DNA from: Casimicrobium huifangae | GTDB taxonomy: Bacteria > Pseudomonadota > Gammaproteobacteria > Burkholderiales > Casimicrobiaceae | Direction of reading: 5' to 3' | DNA: 64,000 nt | Assembly (NCBI RefSeq): GCF_009746125.1 | Contig: NZ_CP041352.1 | Span: 1,844,436-1,908,435, forward strand | Part shown: positions 1-8,357 of the stretch, piece by piece | Layout: every line of letters begins with the position of its first letter | Numbering within the stretch: position 1 is the stretch's first letter | Made by a program: the position numbers and the translations under genes | Notes under the pieces: generated by a model | Told to the model about the DNA's origin: nothing | The model's input: the letters and a program-made list of their open reading frames with translations, nothing else | Database searches by the model: none

Positions 1-96
1 ATCGACGAGCACGTCCGCCAGTCCGGCCAAGTCGGCGGGGCTCGGTGCCATCGGACGGCGGATGGTGATGGTTGTTGGCGCGGCGGTGGCAGGCAT
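1..96 (-). CDS. GNAT-type N-acetyltransferase, N-terminal fragment
   Basis: Only the first 32 codons are present; the gene runs off the left edge of the window. The visible residues have the look of a GNAT beta1-alpha1 start: a TITIRRP strand, then a PADLAGLADVL helix. The ATG at 96 lies one base past the stop of the upstream XRE-cupin gene, so the two are very likely co-transcribed. XRE-cupin regulators are often paired with acetyltransferase genes. The acetyl-CoA site is not visible, so the family call rests on the N-terminus and the context only. Confidence 0.5.
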   Translation of the reverse strand, partial: MPATAAPTTITIRRPMAPSPADLAGLADVLVD

Positions 97-97
97 G

Positions 98-805
98 TCA
101 TCTCCGGGGAGGTGCAGGTAGCGTCGCGATCACGACGGCGTAGCGCGTCGTATCGGCGGTGGGATTGTGGAAGGCGACCGGCCGGTCGAGTGCGAAGGCC
201 AGGCAGTCGCCGCTGTCTAGCTGATGCGTCTCGTCGCCGACCGTGATCTGCATGGCGCCATCCAGCACCCACACCTGCTGATGCACAGCGACGTCGCGGG
301 CCGCCGTTTCATAGGCGACGCGCGCGCCGGCGGGGAAGGCAACATCGACGATCTGGATTGGCGACTGCATCAGTCCGCTTGAGGTGCTTGCCATTTCTGG
401 CGAGACGTTGCGTCGCAGGTAACCGGAATTGGGGTCGCGCCAGCGTGCCTGATCGGCGCGGCGGGCAAGCGTGGCGGTGTGATCCGCTTGACCGTTGACG
501 GTGGGTGCATCGAACAGCGCTGCCAGCACTACATTGAGCCCGGTGGCGATTTTTTCGAGAACGACTGCTGTCGGGCTCGCCTCGTTGCGCTCGATCAGCG
601 AAATCATCGAGCGGCTGACGCCGCTGCGCGTGGCGAGCGCCTCCAGCGACATGCGTTGTGCCGTGCGCAGGCCGTGTATGCGCTGGGCAATGCGGGCCGA
701 CAAGCCGCTGCTCTCGTCCTCTCTGGCGGGCCCGGCTGGTTCGTTGGCTCGGCGGATAGTGTCGTCTTGCATGATGGAATAAATATCCATCATGATGGAA
801 TTCAA
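98..805 (-). CDS. XRE-family transcriptional regulator with C-terminal cupin sensor
   Basis: A DNA-binding helix-turn-helix (about residues 38-95, RIAQRIHGLRTAQRMSLEAL followed by ATRSGVSRSMISLIERNEAS) is joined to a small cupin barrel (about 150-232). This is the architecture of one-component regulators such as SutR or PuuR, where the cupin may sense a small ligand. The start is uncertain. The longest frame begins with TTG at 805, but in-frame ATGs occur at 796, 793 and 772. The TTG and the two upstream ATGs fall in or beside a perfect palindrome (786-799), so the ATG at 772 (224 residues, MQDDTIRR) is attractive and would leave the palindrome as an autoregulatory operator. It is followed after one base by the GNAT gene, its likely target. 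Confidence 0.85.
   Translation of the reverse strand: MNSIMMDIYSIMQDDTIRRANEPAGPAREDESSGLSARIAQRIHGLRTAQRMSLEALATRSGVSRSMISLIERNEASPTAVVLEKIATGLNVVLAALFDAPTVNGQADHTATLARRADQARWRDPNSGYLRRNVSPEMASTSSGLMQSPIQIVDVAFPAGARVAYETAARDVAVHQQVWVLDGAMQITVGDETHQLDSGDCLAFALDRPVAFHNPTADTTRYAVVIATLPAPPRR
786..799. promoter_or_regulatory. perfect palindrome, candidate operator of the XRE-cupin regulator
   Basis: The sequence TCCATCATGATGGA is its own reverse complement. Its right part belongs to the 11-base motif CATGATGGAAT (791-801), which recurs in the same direction at 770-780, about two helical turns away. Both copies lie at the 5' end of the XRE-cupin gene. The position suggests an autoregulatory operator; binding is inferred. 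Confidence 0.5.
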
Positions 806-827
806 GTCAAGTGCGACAGGAGTGATT

Positions 828-948
828 CACTGACTTTTGCTGAAGATGACGTTTCAATGCGGCGCGCAGACAAGAAATGTATCAAGTCGACTATTTGCCT
901 AATCGCGTCTGAGCCCACATTGAACGATGGTTTCAAAGAAAAGCTATA
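828..948 (+). repeat. intergenic palindromic repeat, copy A
   Basis: This is one of seven related elements of about 121-129 bp. Read on the minus strand it starts TATAGCTTTTCTTTGAAACC, continues with an ATGTGGGCTCA block (ATATGGGCTCA in the best copies), and has AGTCGACTT near the centre. It fills most of the spacer between the methyltransferase gene (3' side) and the XRE-cupin gene (5' side). Boundaries are good to a few bases and come from eye alignment of the copies. The plus sign means that the GAGCCCA half is at the right end. Confidence 0.75.
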
Positions 949-963
949 GGCGGACCCGAGGGC

Positions 964-1620
964 TCAGCGCTGAAACAGGAATGAAATCAATCGCGGCAGC
1001 GCGGCAGATTCGTCTGGATGGCACCACTCGTCGAGCCGCCGCAGGTGCAAGCCGGCGCGGCCCGCAGCGGCGGTGAAATCGGACAGGTGATGGGTGAAGG
1101 CGTCCACCTTTACCGTGTCCCCGGAGGCGCCGGCAAAGCGCGCCTGGCTGCCAGCGTACTGCCTGTATGGGTGCAGCTCACACACCCACAGATGACCGCC
1201 GGGCGCCAGCACGCGGGCGGCTTCCTCAAAATAAGGTGACAGATCCTTGAGGTGCTCCAGTACCAGGCTGCACGACACCAGATCAATGCTGCTGTTGTCG
1301 GCCGGCCAGCGTTGCAGCAAGTCGCACTGCGCAAAGCGGACCTGCGGTGGCAGACCGCGTTGGGCCGCCTTGGCCAGCATGCCAGACGAGAAATCGACGG
1401 CGAGCACGGACTGGCTGATGCTGGCGAGAAAGGCCGTGTTCTTGCCGGTACCGCAGCCCGTCTCCAGCGTTGCGCGCGGGCGCAGCTCGCCGAGCACACG
1501 CGGCAGCACCTGTGCATCGAGATCGCGGGTCGGATTGCGGTCGTGGTCGTACTGCGCCGACCACGCGTCGTAAGCGGCGGCGATGGCGGGTGGCTTGGCA
1601 GGAGGCGTCGTCATCCGCAC
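964..1620 (-). CDS. class I SAM-dependent methyltransferase
   Basis: The 218-residue protein has a methyltransferase-11/25 type Rossmann fold. Motif I is LETGCGTGKNTAFL (about residues 53-66), the acidic residue ending strand 2 is in VLAVDFSSGML, and motif IV lies around IDLVSCSLVLEHLKDL. The family transfers a methyl group from S-adenosylmethionine to small molecules; the substrate cannot be read from the sequence. It is soluble and has no signal peptide. It stands alone, between the big secreted protein gene and repeat copy A. Confidence 0.85.
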   Translation of the reverse strand: MRMTTPPAKPPAIAAAYDAWSAQYDHDRNPTRDLDAQVLPRVLGELRPRATLETGCGTGKNTAFLASISQSVLAVDFSSGMLAKAAQRGLPPQVRFAQCDLLQRWPADNSSIDLVSCSLVLEHLKDLSPYFEEAARVLAPGGHLWVCELHPYRQYAGSQARFAGASGDTVKVDAFTHHLSDFTAAAGRAGLHLRRLDEWCHPDESAALPRLISFLFQR

Positions 1621-1683
1621 AGGATAGCCAAACCGGTGCCCGGTCGCCCAGCGCGGAGGCGCTTTGCTGGCGCTTGGAAGCGG

Positions 1684-4600
1684 TCAGGGCATGCGCGCGG
1701 CGATGGCGGCTTCGATGTCGGCTGCCAGCGTGCGTGTGGCGCCGCTACCCAATGCGCCATTGACCAGCGCATCACCGCGCAGGCCAGTGAGATAGCGCAG
1801 TAACAGCAGGCCATCGGTCAGCGCATCGACGCGACCATTGCCGTCGATGTCCAGCAGCGGCAGCAGGTCGGTCACGTAGCTGGCGATCTGGGCCGGATCG
1901 GTGCGCCCGGCGTTCGTCCCGGTCGCGTTGACGGTCAGCGCCAGGCCGCCGAAACCGAACAGACGACGCAGCATCAGCACGCCGTCAAACGCCGCTTCGT
2001 AGCTGTGGTTCAGGTCCACATCGATCGGGAAAGGCGCCAGTGCCGATGGCGCAAAGGTCGCCGACACGGTGGTATCGCTGTTGACCGTGATCTGGCAGGG
2101 GCCAGTGCCCGCGCAGTGGCCCAGCCAGCCGGTGAAGATCGCATCGGCGTCGGGCGCGGCGGTGAGCGTCACCGCACTGCCATTGGCATACAGGTGCGAG
2201 CAGGTTGATCCGCAGTTGATCTCGCTGTTAGCGCTGCTGACGTTTCCGCCGGCGCTGCCAGGCCGGGTGACGGTCAGCGTTGATTGCTGGTCGATTGCGA
2301 CGACTGTGTGCGCCACCGGCGTTGCCTGACTCGCGAAAAATACACCGTCTCCGCTGTAGCGGGCATTGAGTGTGATGGTGCCGGCGCTGGCCGGTGTGAC
2401 TGCGCAGGATGTCGCCGGAAGCACAATGCTGCAGGTTGCACTGCCGTCGCTCACGATGATGCTGCCGCTCGGTGTACCCGTCGCGGGCGTGGTCGCCGTG
2501 ACCGTTGCCTGCACAGTGATTGGCTGGCCGACCACGCTCGGGTTCGGCGTGTGCGCGTTGATGCTGGTCGATGTCGAGTTCTGTGGCAGACAGGCTGATC
2601 CGGTGCCCGCATAAAGCAGCGCCACTTCCGCCGTCGATAGCGCCCGGTTGAACACCGCCGCTTCGTCGATCTCGCCCTTCCAGCGGGTAGCGCCGGGGCC
2701 ATCTGGCGGCCTCAATCCGAGCGTCAGACCATCGGCCGACAGCGTGGTGTTGAGGGCGCCGACGACGGCCTCGGCGTCGATCTGGCCATTGAGATAGAGC
2801 CGCAGCTGGTTGCCGTCGTAAGTCACCGCGACGTGATACCAGGTGTCGGGCTGTAGTGTGGTGGCACCGACGACATCGTTGCTGTTGCCGTAAAAATAAA
2901 GCCGATGCGGCGCGTTACCCGAGGTGATCAGACCGAACATCTGCGAGCCGGCGGCGGTGCCGTACTGCATCATCGCCCATTCCGTGGTGCTGTAGAAGTT
3001 GGCGGGCGTCTTGACCCACAGCGCCATCGAGCGCGGCGCACTGCCTGTCGGCAGAGCATTCGGCTGCGCAACCCGCACGTACCCGCTGCTGCCATCAAGA
3101 TTGAATGCCTGACCCGATTTTCCAGGCGTGTAGGTGACACCGCCGACCGTCACGGCTGCGTTGTTACCCATTGTGTCGCGGCCACCGCCGTCACCCGTCC
3201 ACCAGCTAATGGTGCCGGCGAGCAGATTGGGGCAGGCCGAAGCGAGGCGCACGTAGCGGTTGCGCACCTCGGACGCCGCGAGCGCGGTGTCGAAAATGCT
3301 GACCTGGTCAATGGCGCCGTTTACATAACTTTCGCCGATGCTGTAGTGCCAGTAGCCCATTTGCAGGTCGCGCGACTGATAGGCGGTGGACGCGCCAGGC
3401 ACCACCTGCTGCGCACGTTGCTCGCCGTCGACGAACAGCGTGTAGGTGTCGCCGTTGCGTGTGGCGACCAGGTGATGCCACGCCGTCGAGGCGTACTTGC
3501 CACCGGAGGTCATCACCAACTGCCAGGCGCCGCTGCCACCGATGTCGAACAGGAACTCGCCCGCCGCCGAGTGACCCGGGCCGCCGTAACCGAGGAACAG
3601 ACCATCCTGATTGCCGGCGCTGCGCACCAGCATCGGGCAATGCCAGTTGTCGCTGCAGGTGTCGGGCCGGATCCAGCCTTCAATCGTCCAGTTGTTGCCC
3701 ATGTCGAACGCCGGCACCGTCACCTTGCCGGTGCTGCCGTTCAAGCGAAACGCCTGTCCGGCCACACCCGCCGTGTAAGTCACGCCGCCGCTGCTTGTAC
3801 CGTGATGGGCGCCGGAGCTGTCGAGCGCATTGCCTTCGGCTTCATACATCGCCAGCGGAACGAGTCCGGCATCCGCCGTCACGTGGTACGGATAGTTGAG
3901 GCCGGTCGCGGCACCGACGATGACGCGCTTCGGCGCGACGTCGCCGCTGTCGTTGCGGTTGAACACGCTGATCCGGTTGCCGTTCGCGTCCGCGATAAGC
4001 AGCTCGTCACCAATCGTCCACACCGCGACCGGAAAGGCAAACCCGGTCTGCGCGCCGCTGATCGAGCGCTTCGGCGCGACGTTGCCGTTATCGCCGAGGT
4101 TGAACACGCGCACTGCGCCACTGGTCATGGCGAACAGTTCGCCGTTGGACACATGCACGCCAACCAGACCGGCGAGCAGCGTGTTGCTGCCGGTGATGGT
4201 GCGCGACGGCGTTGCCGGGTTGCTGGCGGTTTTTGGGTAGATGTAAATGGTGTTGCCCGCAGTGACGTTGTAGTCCTGCGGCAGGATCAACTCGTCGCCG
4301 TAGACCGCCAGCCCGCGGGCCGGCAAATCCAGCACCCGCTTCGGGACGACTGCATTGCCGTTGTCGCTGCTGTTGTAGACCTGCACGCTGCCACCGTTGG
4401 CATTGGCCACGTAAAGCTCTCCGTTGTCGACCCAGCAGTGCGCAGGATTGCTCAGGTTGCCGCTGATGCTGCGCTTCGGCGGTGCATCGCCGGCGGCGTT
4501 GATGTCGTGCACGGTGATGGTGTTTGCATGATGATTGGCAACGAACAGTTCATCACCGGATACGAAGGCGCAGGCGGGGGTAGCGATGCCAGTATTGGCG

Positions 4601-5709
4601 CCGCCATAGGTTTTCAGCGGCGCAACGTCTCCGCTGGCTAGATTGGTGTGAACGGTGACGCTGCTGGCGAGGTGGCTGGCGGTGTAGACGAGCGGCGTCA
4701 CCACGGTGGCGATGCTGTCGACCACTGCCCCCTTGCGCACCAGCACCCAGTCAAAGTTCCAGACACTGGCGAGGGTGGAGATGTGCAAATGAGTAAGCGC
4801 GCTGAACGCCTGTCCCGGTGCGGATACCACTGTCTGGCGGTCGCGTTCGGACGTGAGCGTGTCGCCAGACCAGCGCAAACCACCAACGTACCATTGGTTC
4901 GCCACGCCGCTGTCGACGATCGACCACTCGCCGCTGCCGGCCGCACCGCCGGTGACCATGCGGATCAGACCCGACCGGCTGTTGCCGTGGCGAAACAGAT
5001 AGCCGATGTAGCCGTTGTCGGGCAGGTCGGAGTAGGACGCGTTGAGGCTGTTGTCGGTGAAGGCGACGAGGATCCCGTCAGAACCCGGTGTTGGCCGTTG
5101 CGCGCGGGTTTCGATCACATAGCCGGCGGTGCCGCTGGACGCGAACGGCCTGGTCAGCACGCTGCCGTTGGAGAGATCGGGCGAGGTTAGCTGCGCCACA
5201 CTTCGCCCGTCCACAGTCGCCTGCACGGCAGTGCCGGTGGCTTGCGTACGCAGCGTCCATGCGGCCAGCGAGGTGAAATCGTCGAACAGTTCGAAAGTAG
5301 CGGCGCCATCGCTCACCGCGGTGGCAGCAGCGTTGCCGAAGCAGAGGTGCAGGGACGCGGTATTGGCGGCAGCCACCTTGACCCACAAGGTTGATGTGTC
5401 GGCGCTATCCCAGGTTTCGATCCAGTACGGCAATTCCGTCGCGCCGGCATAGACGCGCAGATCGCTGCCATCGGGCTTCGCCTTGCTGTAGTCGAAGGTG
5501 GCGCGGTTGAGCGTCAGCTTGACCTGATAGTCCGCCATGGGGGTGGCTGGCTCGACGCGCAGCGTCGCCTTGTGTGCCCAGCCCGCCGGTTGCGCGGCGA
5601 CAGGAGGCGCAGCCAGCAGCATGCAGAGGCCGGCAGCGCATAGCGCCGCCACACGGCGCAGCAAGCCACGAACACGAACAGGTGAGTGATCAAGCCAGGA
5701 AGAAGTCAT
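1684..5709 (-). CDS. large secreted multidomain protein (DUF2341, propeller-like repeats, two LamG, Ig-like, dockerin-like)
   Basis: The 1341-residue exported protein has a signal peptide (1-39, cleavage after VAAQ or nearby). Next come a DUF2341-like region (about 80-170), a stretch of about 50-residue repeats with the recurring phrase VAPKRxISG and GELxVAN strands (about 343-612, probably a beta-propeller), two LamG/concanavalin-like domains (about 615-790 and 828-1035), an Ig-like domain (about 1043-1138), a divergent InlB-type repeat (about 1140-1225, GxCxITVNSDTTVSATF), and a C-terminal pair of dockerin-like calcium loops (DVDLNHSYEAAFDG and DIDGNGRVDALTDG). No catalytic domain is recognisable, so binding or adhesion to glycans or cells is likelier than hydrolysis. 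No PEP-CTERM, LPXTG or autotransporter tail is seen. The type II secretion genes nearby could export it, but that is inference. Confidence 0.8.
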   Translation of the reverse strand: MTSSWLDHSPVRVRGLLRRVAALCAAGLCMLLAAPPVAAQPAGWAHKATLRVEPATPMADYQVKLTLNRATFDYSKAKPDGSDLRVYAGATELPYWIETWDSADTSTLWVKVAAANTASLHLCFGNAAATAVSDGAATFELFDDFTSLAAWTLRTQATGTAVQATVDGRSVAQLTSPDLSNGSVLTRPFASSGTAGYVIETRAQRPTPGSDGILVAFTDNSLNASYSDLPDNGYIGYLFRHGNSRSGLIRMVTGGAAGSGEWSIVDSGVANQWYVGGLRWSGDTLTSERDRQTVVSAPGQAFSALTHLHISTLASVWNFDWVLVRKGAVVDSIATVVTPLVYTASHLASSVTVHTNLASGDVAPLKTYGGANTGIATPACAFVSGDELFVANHHANTITVHDINAAGDAPPKRSISGNLSNPAHCWVDNGELYVANANGGSVQVYNSSDNGNAVVPKRVLDLPARGLAVYGDELILPQDYNVTAGNTIYIYPKTASNPATPSRTITGSNTLLAGLVGVHVSNGELFAMTSGAVRVFNLGDNGNVAPKRSISGAQTGFAFPVAVWTIGDELLIADANGNRISVFNRNDSGDVAPKRVIVGAATGLNYPYHVTADAGLVPLAMYEAEGNALDSSGAHHGTSSGGVTYTAGVAGQAFRLNGSTGKVTVPAFDMGNNWTIEGWIRPDTCSDNWHCPMLVRSAGNQDGLFLGYGGPGHSAAGEFLFDIGGSGAWQLVMTSGGKYASTAWHHLVATRNGDTYTLFVDGEQRAQQVVPGASTAYQSRDLQMGYWHYSIGESYVNGAIDQVSIFDTALAASEVRNRYVRLASACPNLLAGTISWWTGDGGGRDTMGNNAAVTVGGVTYTPGKSGQAFNLDGSSGYVRVAQPNALPTGSAPRSMALWVKTPANFYSTTEWAMMQYGTAAGSQMFGLITSGNAPHRLYFYGNSNDVVGATTLQPDTWYHVAVTYDGNQLRLYLNGQIDAEAVVGALNTTLSADGLTLGLRPPDGPGATRWKGEIDEAAVFNRALSTAEVALLYAGTGSACLPQNSTSTSINAHTPNPSVVGQPITVQATVTATTPATGTPSGSIIVSDGSATCSIVLPATSCAVTPASAGTITLNARYSGDGVFFASQATPVAHTVVAIDQQSTLTVTRPGSAGGNVSSANSEINCGSTCSHLYANGSAVTLTAAPDADAIFTGWLGHCAGTGPCQITVNSDTTVSATFAPSALAPFPIDVDLNHSYEAAFDGVLMLRRLFGFGGLALTVNATGTNAGRTDPAQIASYVTDLLPLLDIDGNGRVDALTDGLLLLRYLTGLRGDALVNGALGSGATRTLAADIEAAIAARMP

Positions 5710-6014
5710 TGCTGCGGCGCCGCGAGAGTGGTTGACGTCTCTGCGGTACTAGCCACAAGAAACGCACATCAGACCATTCTGGGGGTGATCATTGCCTTCG
5801 TCATTGACGTCTGTCAATCGCCGCGCCGTCGCGAGGGGGAAGAGCGCCGCGTCGGGTGGCCAACTGGCGGTTGAAGGCAATTGTTGCGGCGGCCAAAGAG
5901 CTTCCTGCGAGTCTTGGCAGCGGATGGCGGTCGGTCGGTGCAATTCCGCAGCAGCCAGAGCGGGTGGCGAATGGATACCATTCTCTGCACGCTTGGCGCT
6001 TCGGGATTGGGTTG
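5710..6014. other. 305-base spacer, no gene seen
   Basis: I find no convincing coding frame here. The region separates the end of the sigma/cupin pair from the start of the large secreted protein and should hold the latter's promoter on the minus strand. The only structure I see is the inverted repeat TTGAC-N4-GTCAA at 5804-5817, about 95 bases upstream of the secreted protein start. Its minus-strand reading contains TTGACA, a possible -35 hexamer without a good -10 partner. Confidence 0.4.
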
Positions 6015-6530
6015 TCAGCGCAGCAGCGCTCGCAAGGTCTCACGCACAGCCGTGTCGCGCCAGCTCGGCTCCTGACCACGGATGAACAGCACGGCGCCAT
6101 GTTCCGAGCGGATCGGCTCGTGGATCATGCCGCGCGGCGCGAGGTGATAGGTGCCCGGGCCAACGCGCAAATCCCCGATGGTGACTTCACCTTCCAGCAC
6201 CACGCACTCTTCGTCGTGATGATGGTGATGCGGCACCAGAAAGGCACCCGGCTCCAGCTTGAGCAGGTAGCTCATGCTGCTGCCATCCGCCTCGCGCCGC
6301 AGCACTTTCATCTTGATGCGCGGACTGAATTTTTCCCATTCACCGTCGCCGGGGCGCACGGTACTGGTGTTGGCGCCACGCTCATGGTCGCGCACACGGG
6401 TGAGCAGGCGCGACTTCATGAAGCGTTCGGCCATGGCGTCGAGTGGCACGTCGCGTACGGCCTCGGCCATGCGCGCCGCCACCATCGGCGGGAAATTCAG
6501 ATCATCATCCATGCTTGAAGGGTTGTTCAT
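6015..6530 (-). CDS. ChrR-like cupin protein, putative anti-sigma factor
   Basis: This 171-residue protein is dominated by a ChrR-type cupin (about 55-155). The metal ligands are visible in PHHHHHDEECVVLEGEV (two or three His and a Glu) and a later His in RGMIHEPI. In the ChrR family the cupin sits behind a zinc anti-sigma domain with an HxxxCxxC motif. That motif is missing here, so sigma binding would have to rely on the short N-terminal helix region. The start codon overlaps the stop of the preceding ECF sigma gene (ATGA), showing translational coupling and a functional pair. Oxidative or photo-oxidative stress is the usual signal in such pairs; that role is inferred. Confidence 0.75.
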   Translation of the reverse strand: MNNPSSMDDDLNFPPMVAARMAEAVRDVPLDAMAERFMKSRLLTRVRDHERGANTSTVRPGDGEWEKFSPRIKMKVLRREADGSSMSYLLKLEPGAFLVPHHHHHDEECVVLEGEVTIGDLRVGPGTYHLAPRGMIHEPIRSEHGAVLFIRGQEPSWRDTAVRETLRALLR

Positions 6531-7210
6531 TGCTGCGCCTCCAGATGCGTGCGCAGTTGGGCGAAGGCCCGGTGCATCAGCGTCTTGACCGAGCCAAGCG
6601 GCATTTGCCAGTGCTCGGCGATCTCCTGATGCGTCAGCCCGCGGAAGAAAGCCAGGCTCACTGCCTGCCGCTCCCTGGCGGGCAATTGCAGCAGTGCATT
6701 GTGTACGGCACTGCCCGCTTCAAACTGGCCAATCAGTTGCTCCGGTTGGGCCATCAGGCTGGCCTCCTGGGCGCGGAATTCGTCGGGGTCTTCCACTGAT
6801 TCGGCAATGTCGGCACGGCGCAGGGCGTCCAGCGCGCGCGAGCGGCAAATGGTCAACAGCCAGGTAATGACTTTGCCGCGCCCGGCATCAAAGCGGTTGG
6901 CCTCGCGCCACGCCTGGAACAGGGCGTCCTCGGTGACTTCTTCAGCCAGACCCGTGTCGCGCACGATGCGCAGTGCGAACGCGTGCAAGCGGCGCACCGT
7001 CAAGTCGTAAAGCTCGCCGAGGGCAGCCTCATCCTTGTTGGCCATGCGTGCGACCAACGCGGCCAGCGAGCGGTCACGCTCGGCCAGTGGATCGCTGCCG
7101 GAGTCATCACGAAGCGAGACGGATGCCGAGCCGCCGCCGGAAAAGCCAGGAACTACCATCGAAGCATGGTATCCGTTTAGCGACTGCGGAGGCGGGGAAA
7201 GGTAGTGCAT
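6527..7210 (-). CDS. ECF sigma-70 factor (RpoE/SigK-like)
   Basis: This RNA polymerase sigma factor has region 2 (about 50-115: ELYDLTVRRLHAFALRIV, then EEVTEDALFQAWREANRFD and KVITWLLTICRSRALDALRR) and region 4 (about 170-222, LPARERQAVSLAFFRGLTHQ then a helix-turn-helix ending VKTLMHRAFAQL). Length is typical for ECF factors, and region 3 is absent. The start may be the ATG at 7210 or the internal ATG at 7159 (MVVPGFSG, 210 residues). It is coupled to the ChrR-like cupin gene, which probably holds it inactive until a signal arrives. Its own target promoters cannot be named from this window. Confidence 0.9.
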   Translation of the reverse strand: MHYLSPPPQSLNGYHASMVVPGFSGGGSASVSLRDDSGSDPLAERDRSLAALVARMANKDEAALGELYDLTVRRLHAFALRIVRDTGLAEEVTEDALFQAWREANRFDAGRGKVITWLLTICRSRALDALRRADIAESVEDPDEFRAQEASLMAQPEQLIGQFEAGSAVHNALLQLPARERQAVSLAFFRGLTHQEIAEHWQMPLGSVKTLMHRAFAQLRTHLEAQQ

Positions 7211-7290
7211 ACCGGCTGGGAAACGAGTTCACCAGTCAGTACGCAAGGGCAGCAAAAGCGGTTTTTAGCCGTGGGTACCAAGACGTTTTT

Positions 7291-7956
7291 CTAGAAACCG
7301 AACCGCTGGGTCACGCCCCCGGCCGGCGTCAGCTCCACGCTGCCCGTCACGGCCCGAGGTGCCAACTGCAGGCGTCCATCGATGCGGGCGCTGCCACCGC
7401 GATTGGCAAGAGTGCAAACGCTGCCATCCGCCGCAGTTGTCGAAGGCGCGCAATCCAGGCTGACTTCGCCCAGGGCGATGTCGGTGTTGCCGAGGCGGTA
7501 GGCGGCATCTTGCCCACGCAGATTGCCTTTCACGACAAGGCGGTCACGGGCCAGTGTTGCCGCAACTACGTCTGCCACTACGCGAGGTGATTGGGCAACG
7601 ACCTGTGCGCCCGCAGCGACGCGCAGCGGCAGGGTCGTGCTCAGTCGTTCGGCCACCACCTCGGAGGTGACGGCGTTCAGCACGACGCTTCCGGCCACGG
7701 CATCGCCAAGCTCACACCGGACGCCGAGCGGCCACCACTGCGGCCGACAGGACCAGGTAACGGGCAGCGAGGGTGGCACCCCCGTCAGGCTCAACAGCGC
7801 GCTGCCACGCCACACCGTGCCGTCGATGCGGTGCAATTGCACCACCCGTGCCGCGTCCGGCGGCATGAACAGACGCAGCACCGAGGCAGGCATCCGCCAG
7901 ACCAGCACCGAGAGGGCGATCAGCACCGATGCAAGGATCGTCAGCAATCGTTTCAT
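7291..7956 (-). CDS. gspN: type II secretion system protein N
   Basis: The 221-residue protein has one N-terminal membrane segment (MKRLLTILASVLIALSVLVW) and a beta-rich periplasmic domain. The GspN signature region is recognisable in GTVWRGSALLSL (about 50-61), followed by CRPQWWPLG and a repeated VVADVV..LRG pattern. I chose the ATG at 7956 because it overlaps the gspM stop (ATGA) and is followed directly by the membrane anchor. The same frame stays open far upstream across gspM and gspL, but that extension is out-of-frame noise. GspN is an accessory inner-membrane part of the secretion machine and is the last gene of this operon. Its two cysteine residues could form a disulphide. Confidence 0.8.
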   Translation of the reverse strand: MKRLLTILASVLIALSVLVWRMPASVLRLFMPPDAARVVQLHRIDGTVWRGSALLSLTGVPPSLPVTWSCRPQWWPLGVRCELGDAVAGSVVLNAVTSEVVAERLSTTLPLRVAAGAQVVAQSPRVVADVVAATLARDRLVVKGNLRGQDAAYRLGNTDIALGEVSLDCAPSTTAADGSVCTLANRGGSARIDGRLQLAPRAVTGSVELTPAGGVTQRFGF

Positions 7957-8357
7957 GGTGATCGCTCCGCCACTACCGAGAATCCGGCGCTGCCGTTGCG
8001 CGTGACTTTTATTTGTACCAACCTGAGGTCGGTGCCGTCGAGCGCTCTCAGGCTCGCCAGCAACTCGCCCGCGTTGCCAGCTTGCCACGCCAGGTCGTTG
8101 CCGGCTGCATTTGTACCGCTGGAGCGAATCGCAAATCGCGCGCTGACCGAAGCTAGCGGCAGCATTGTGCTGGGCGGTGGGCTGGTCTGCCACGCACTCC
8201 GTACGGCGGCATCGTGGGCGAGGGCGAGACGACGATCTGCAGCGTGCTGCAGCCATAGCGCGGCAACGATGGCAAGCACTGTCAACGCCACCCACACGAT
8301 GCGGCGAACGGTGCCCGGTGCAAGATCCATGGTCAATTTGCCCGCTGTTGCTTTCAT
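7953..8357 (-). CDS. gspM: type II secretion system protein M
   Basis: This 134-residue bitopic inner-membrane protein has a short cytoplasmic N-terminus, one membrane helix (about 19-36, RIVWVALTVLAIVAALWLQ), and a small ferredoxin-like periplasmic domain ending in LVQIKVTRNGSAGFSVVAE. GspM partners GspL to anchor the secretion ATPase to the pseudopilus base. Position between gspL and gspN, with ATGA overlaps on both sides, supports the call more than sequence similarity, which is always low in this family. It is somewhat shorter than the usual 150-180 residues. Confidence 0.75.
   Translation of the reverse strand: MKATAGKLTMDLAPGTVRRIVWVALTVLAIVAALWLQHAADRRLALAHDAAVRSAWQTSPPPSTMLPLASVSARFAIRSSGTNAAGNDLAWQAGNAGELLASLRALDGTDLRLVQIKVTRNGSAGFSVVAERSP

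Noticed and set aside
828-948. Repeat copy A as a decayed coding sequence
   Set aside because: Open frames cross it, but its matches to six other spacers follow the palindrome rather than codons, and the frame is not shared between copies.
2905-4641. A 578-codon open frame on the plus strand inside the large secreted protein gene
   Set aside because: It is antisense to a gene with clear domains, has no recognisable motif and reflects high GC third positions on the opposite strand.
5971-5979. The word GGATACCAT, also present inverted near 7165, as an ECF promoter motif
   Set aside because: The first copy is not upstream of any gene in a usable orientation, and one short word shared twice is not evidence.
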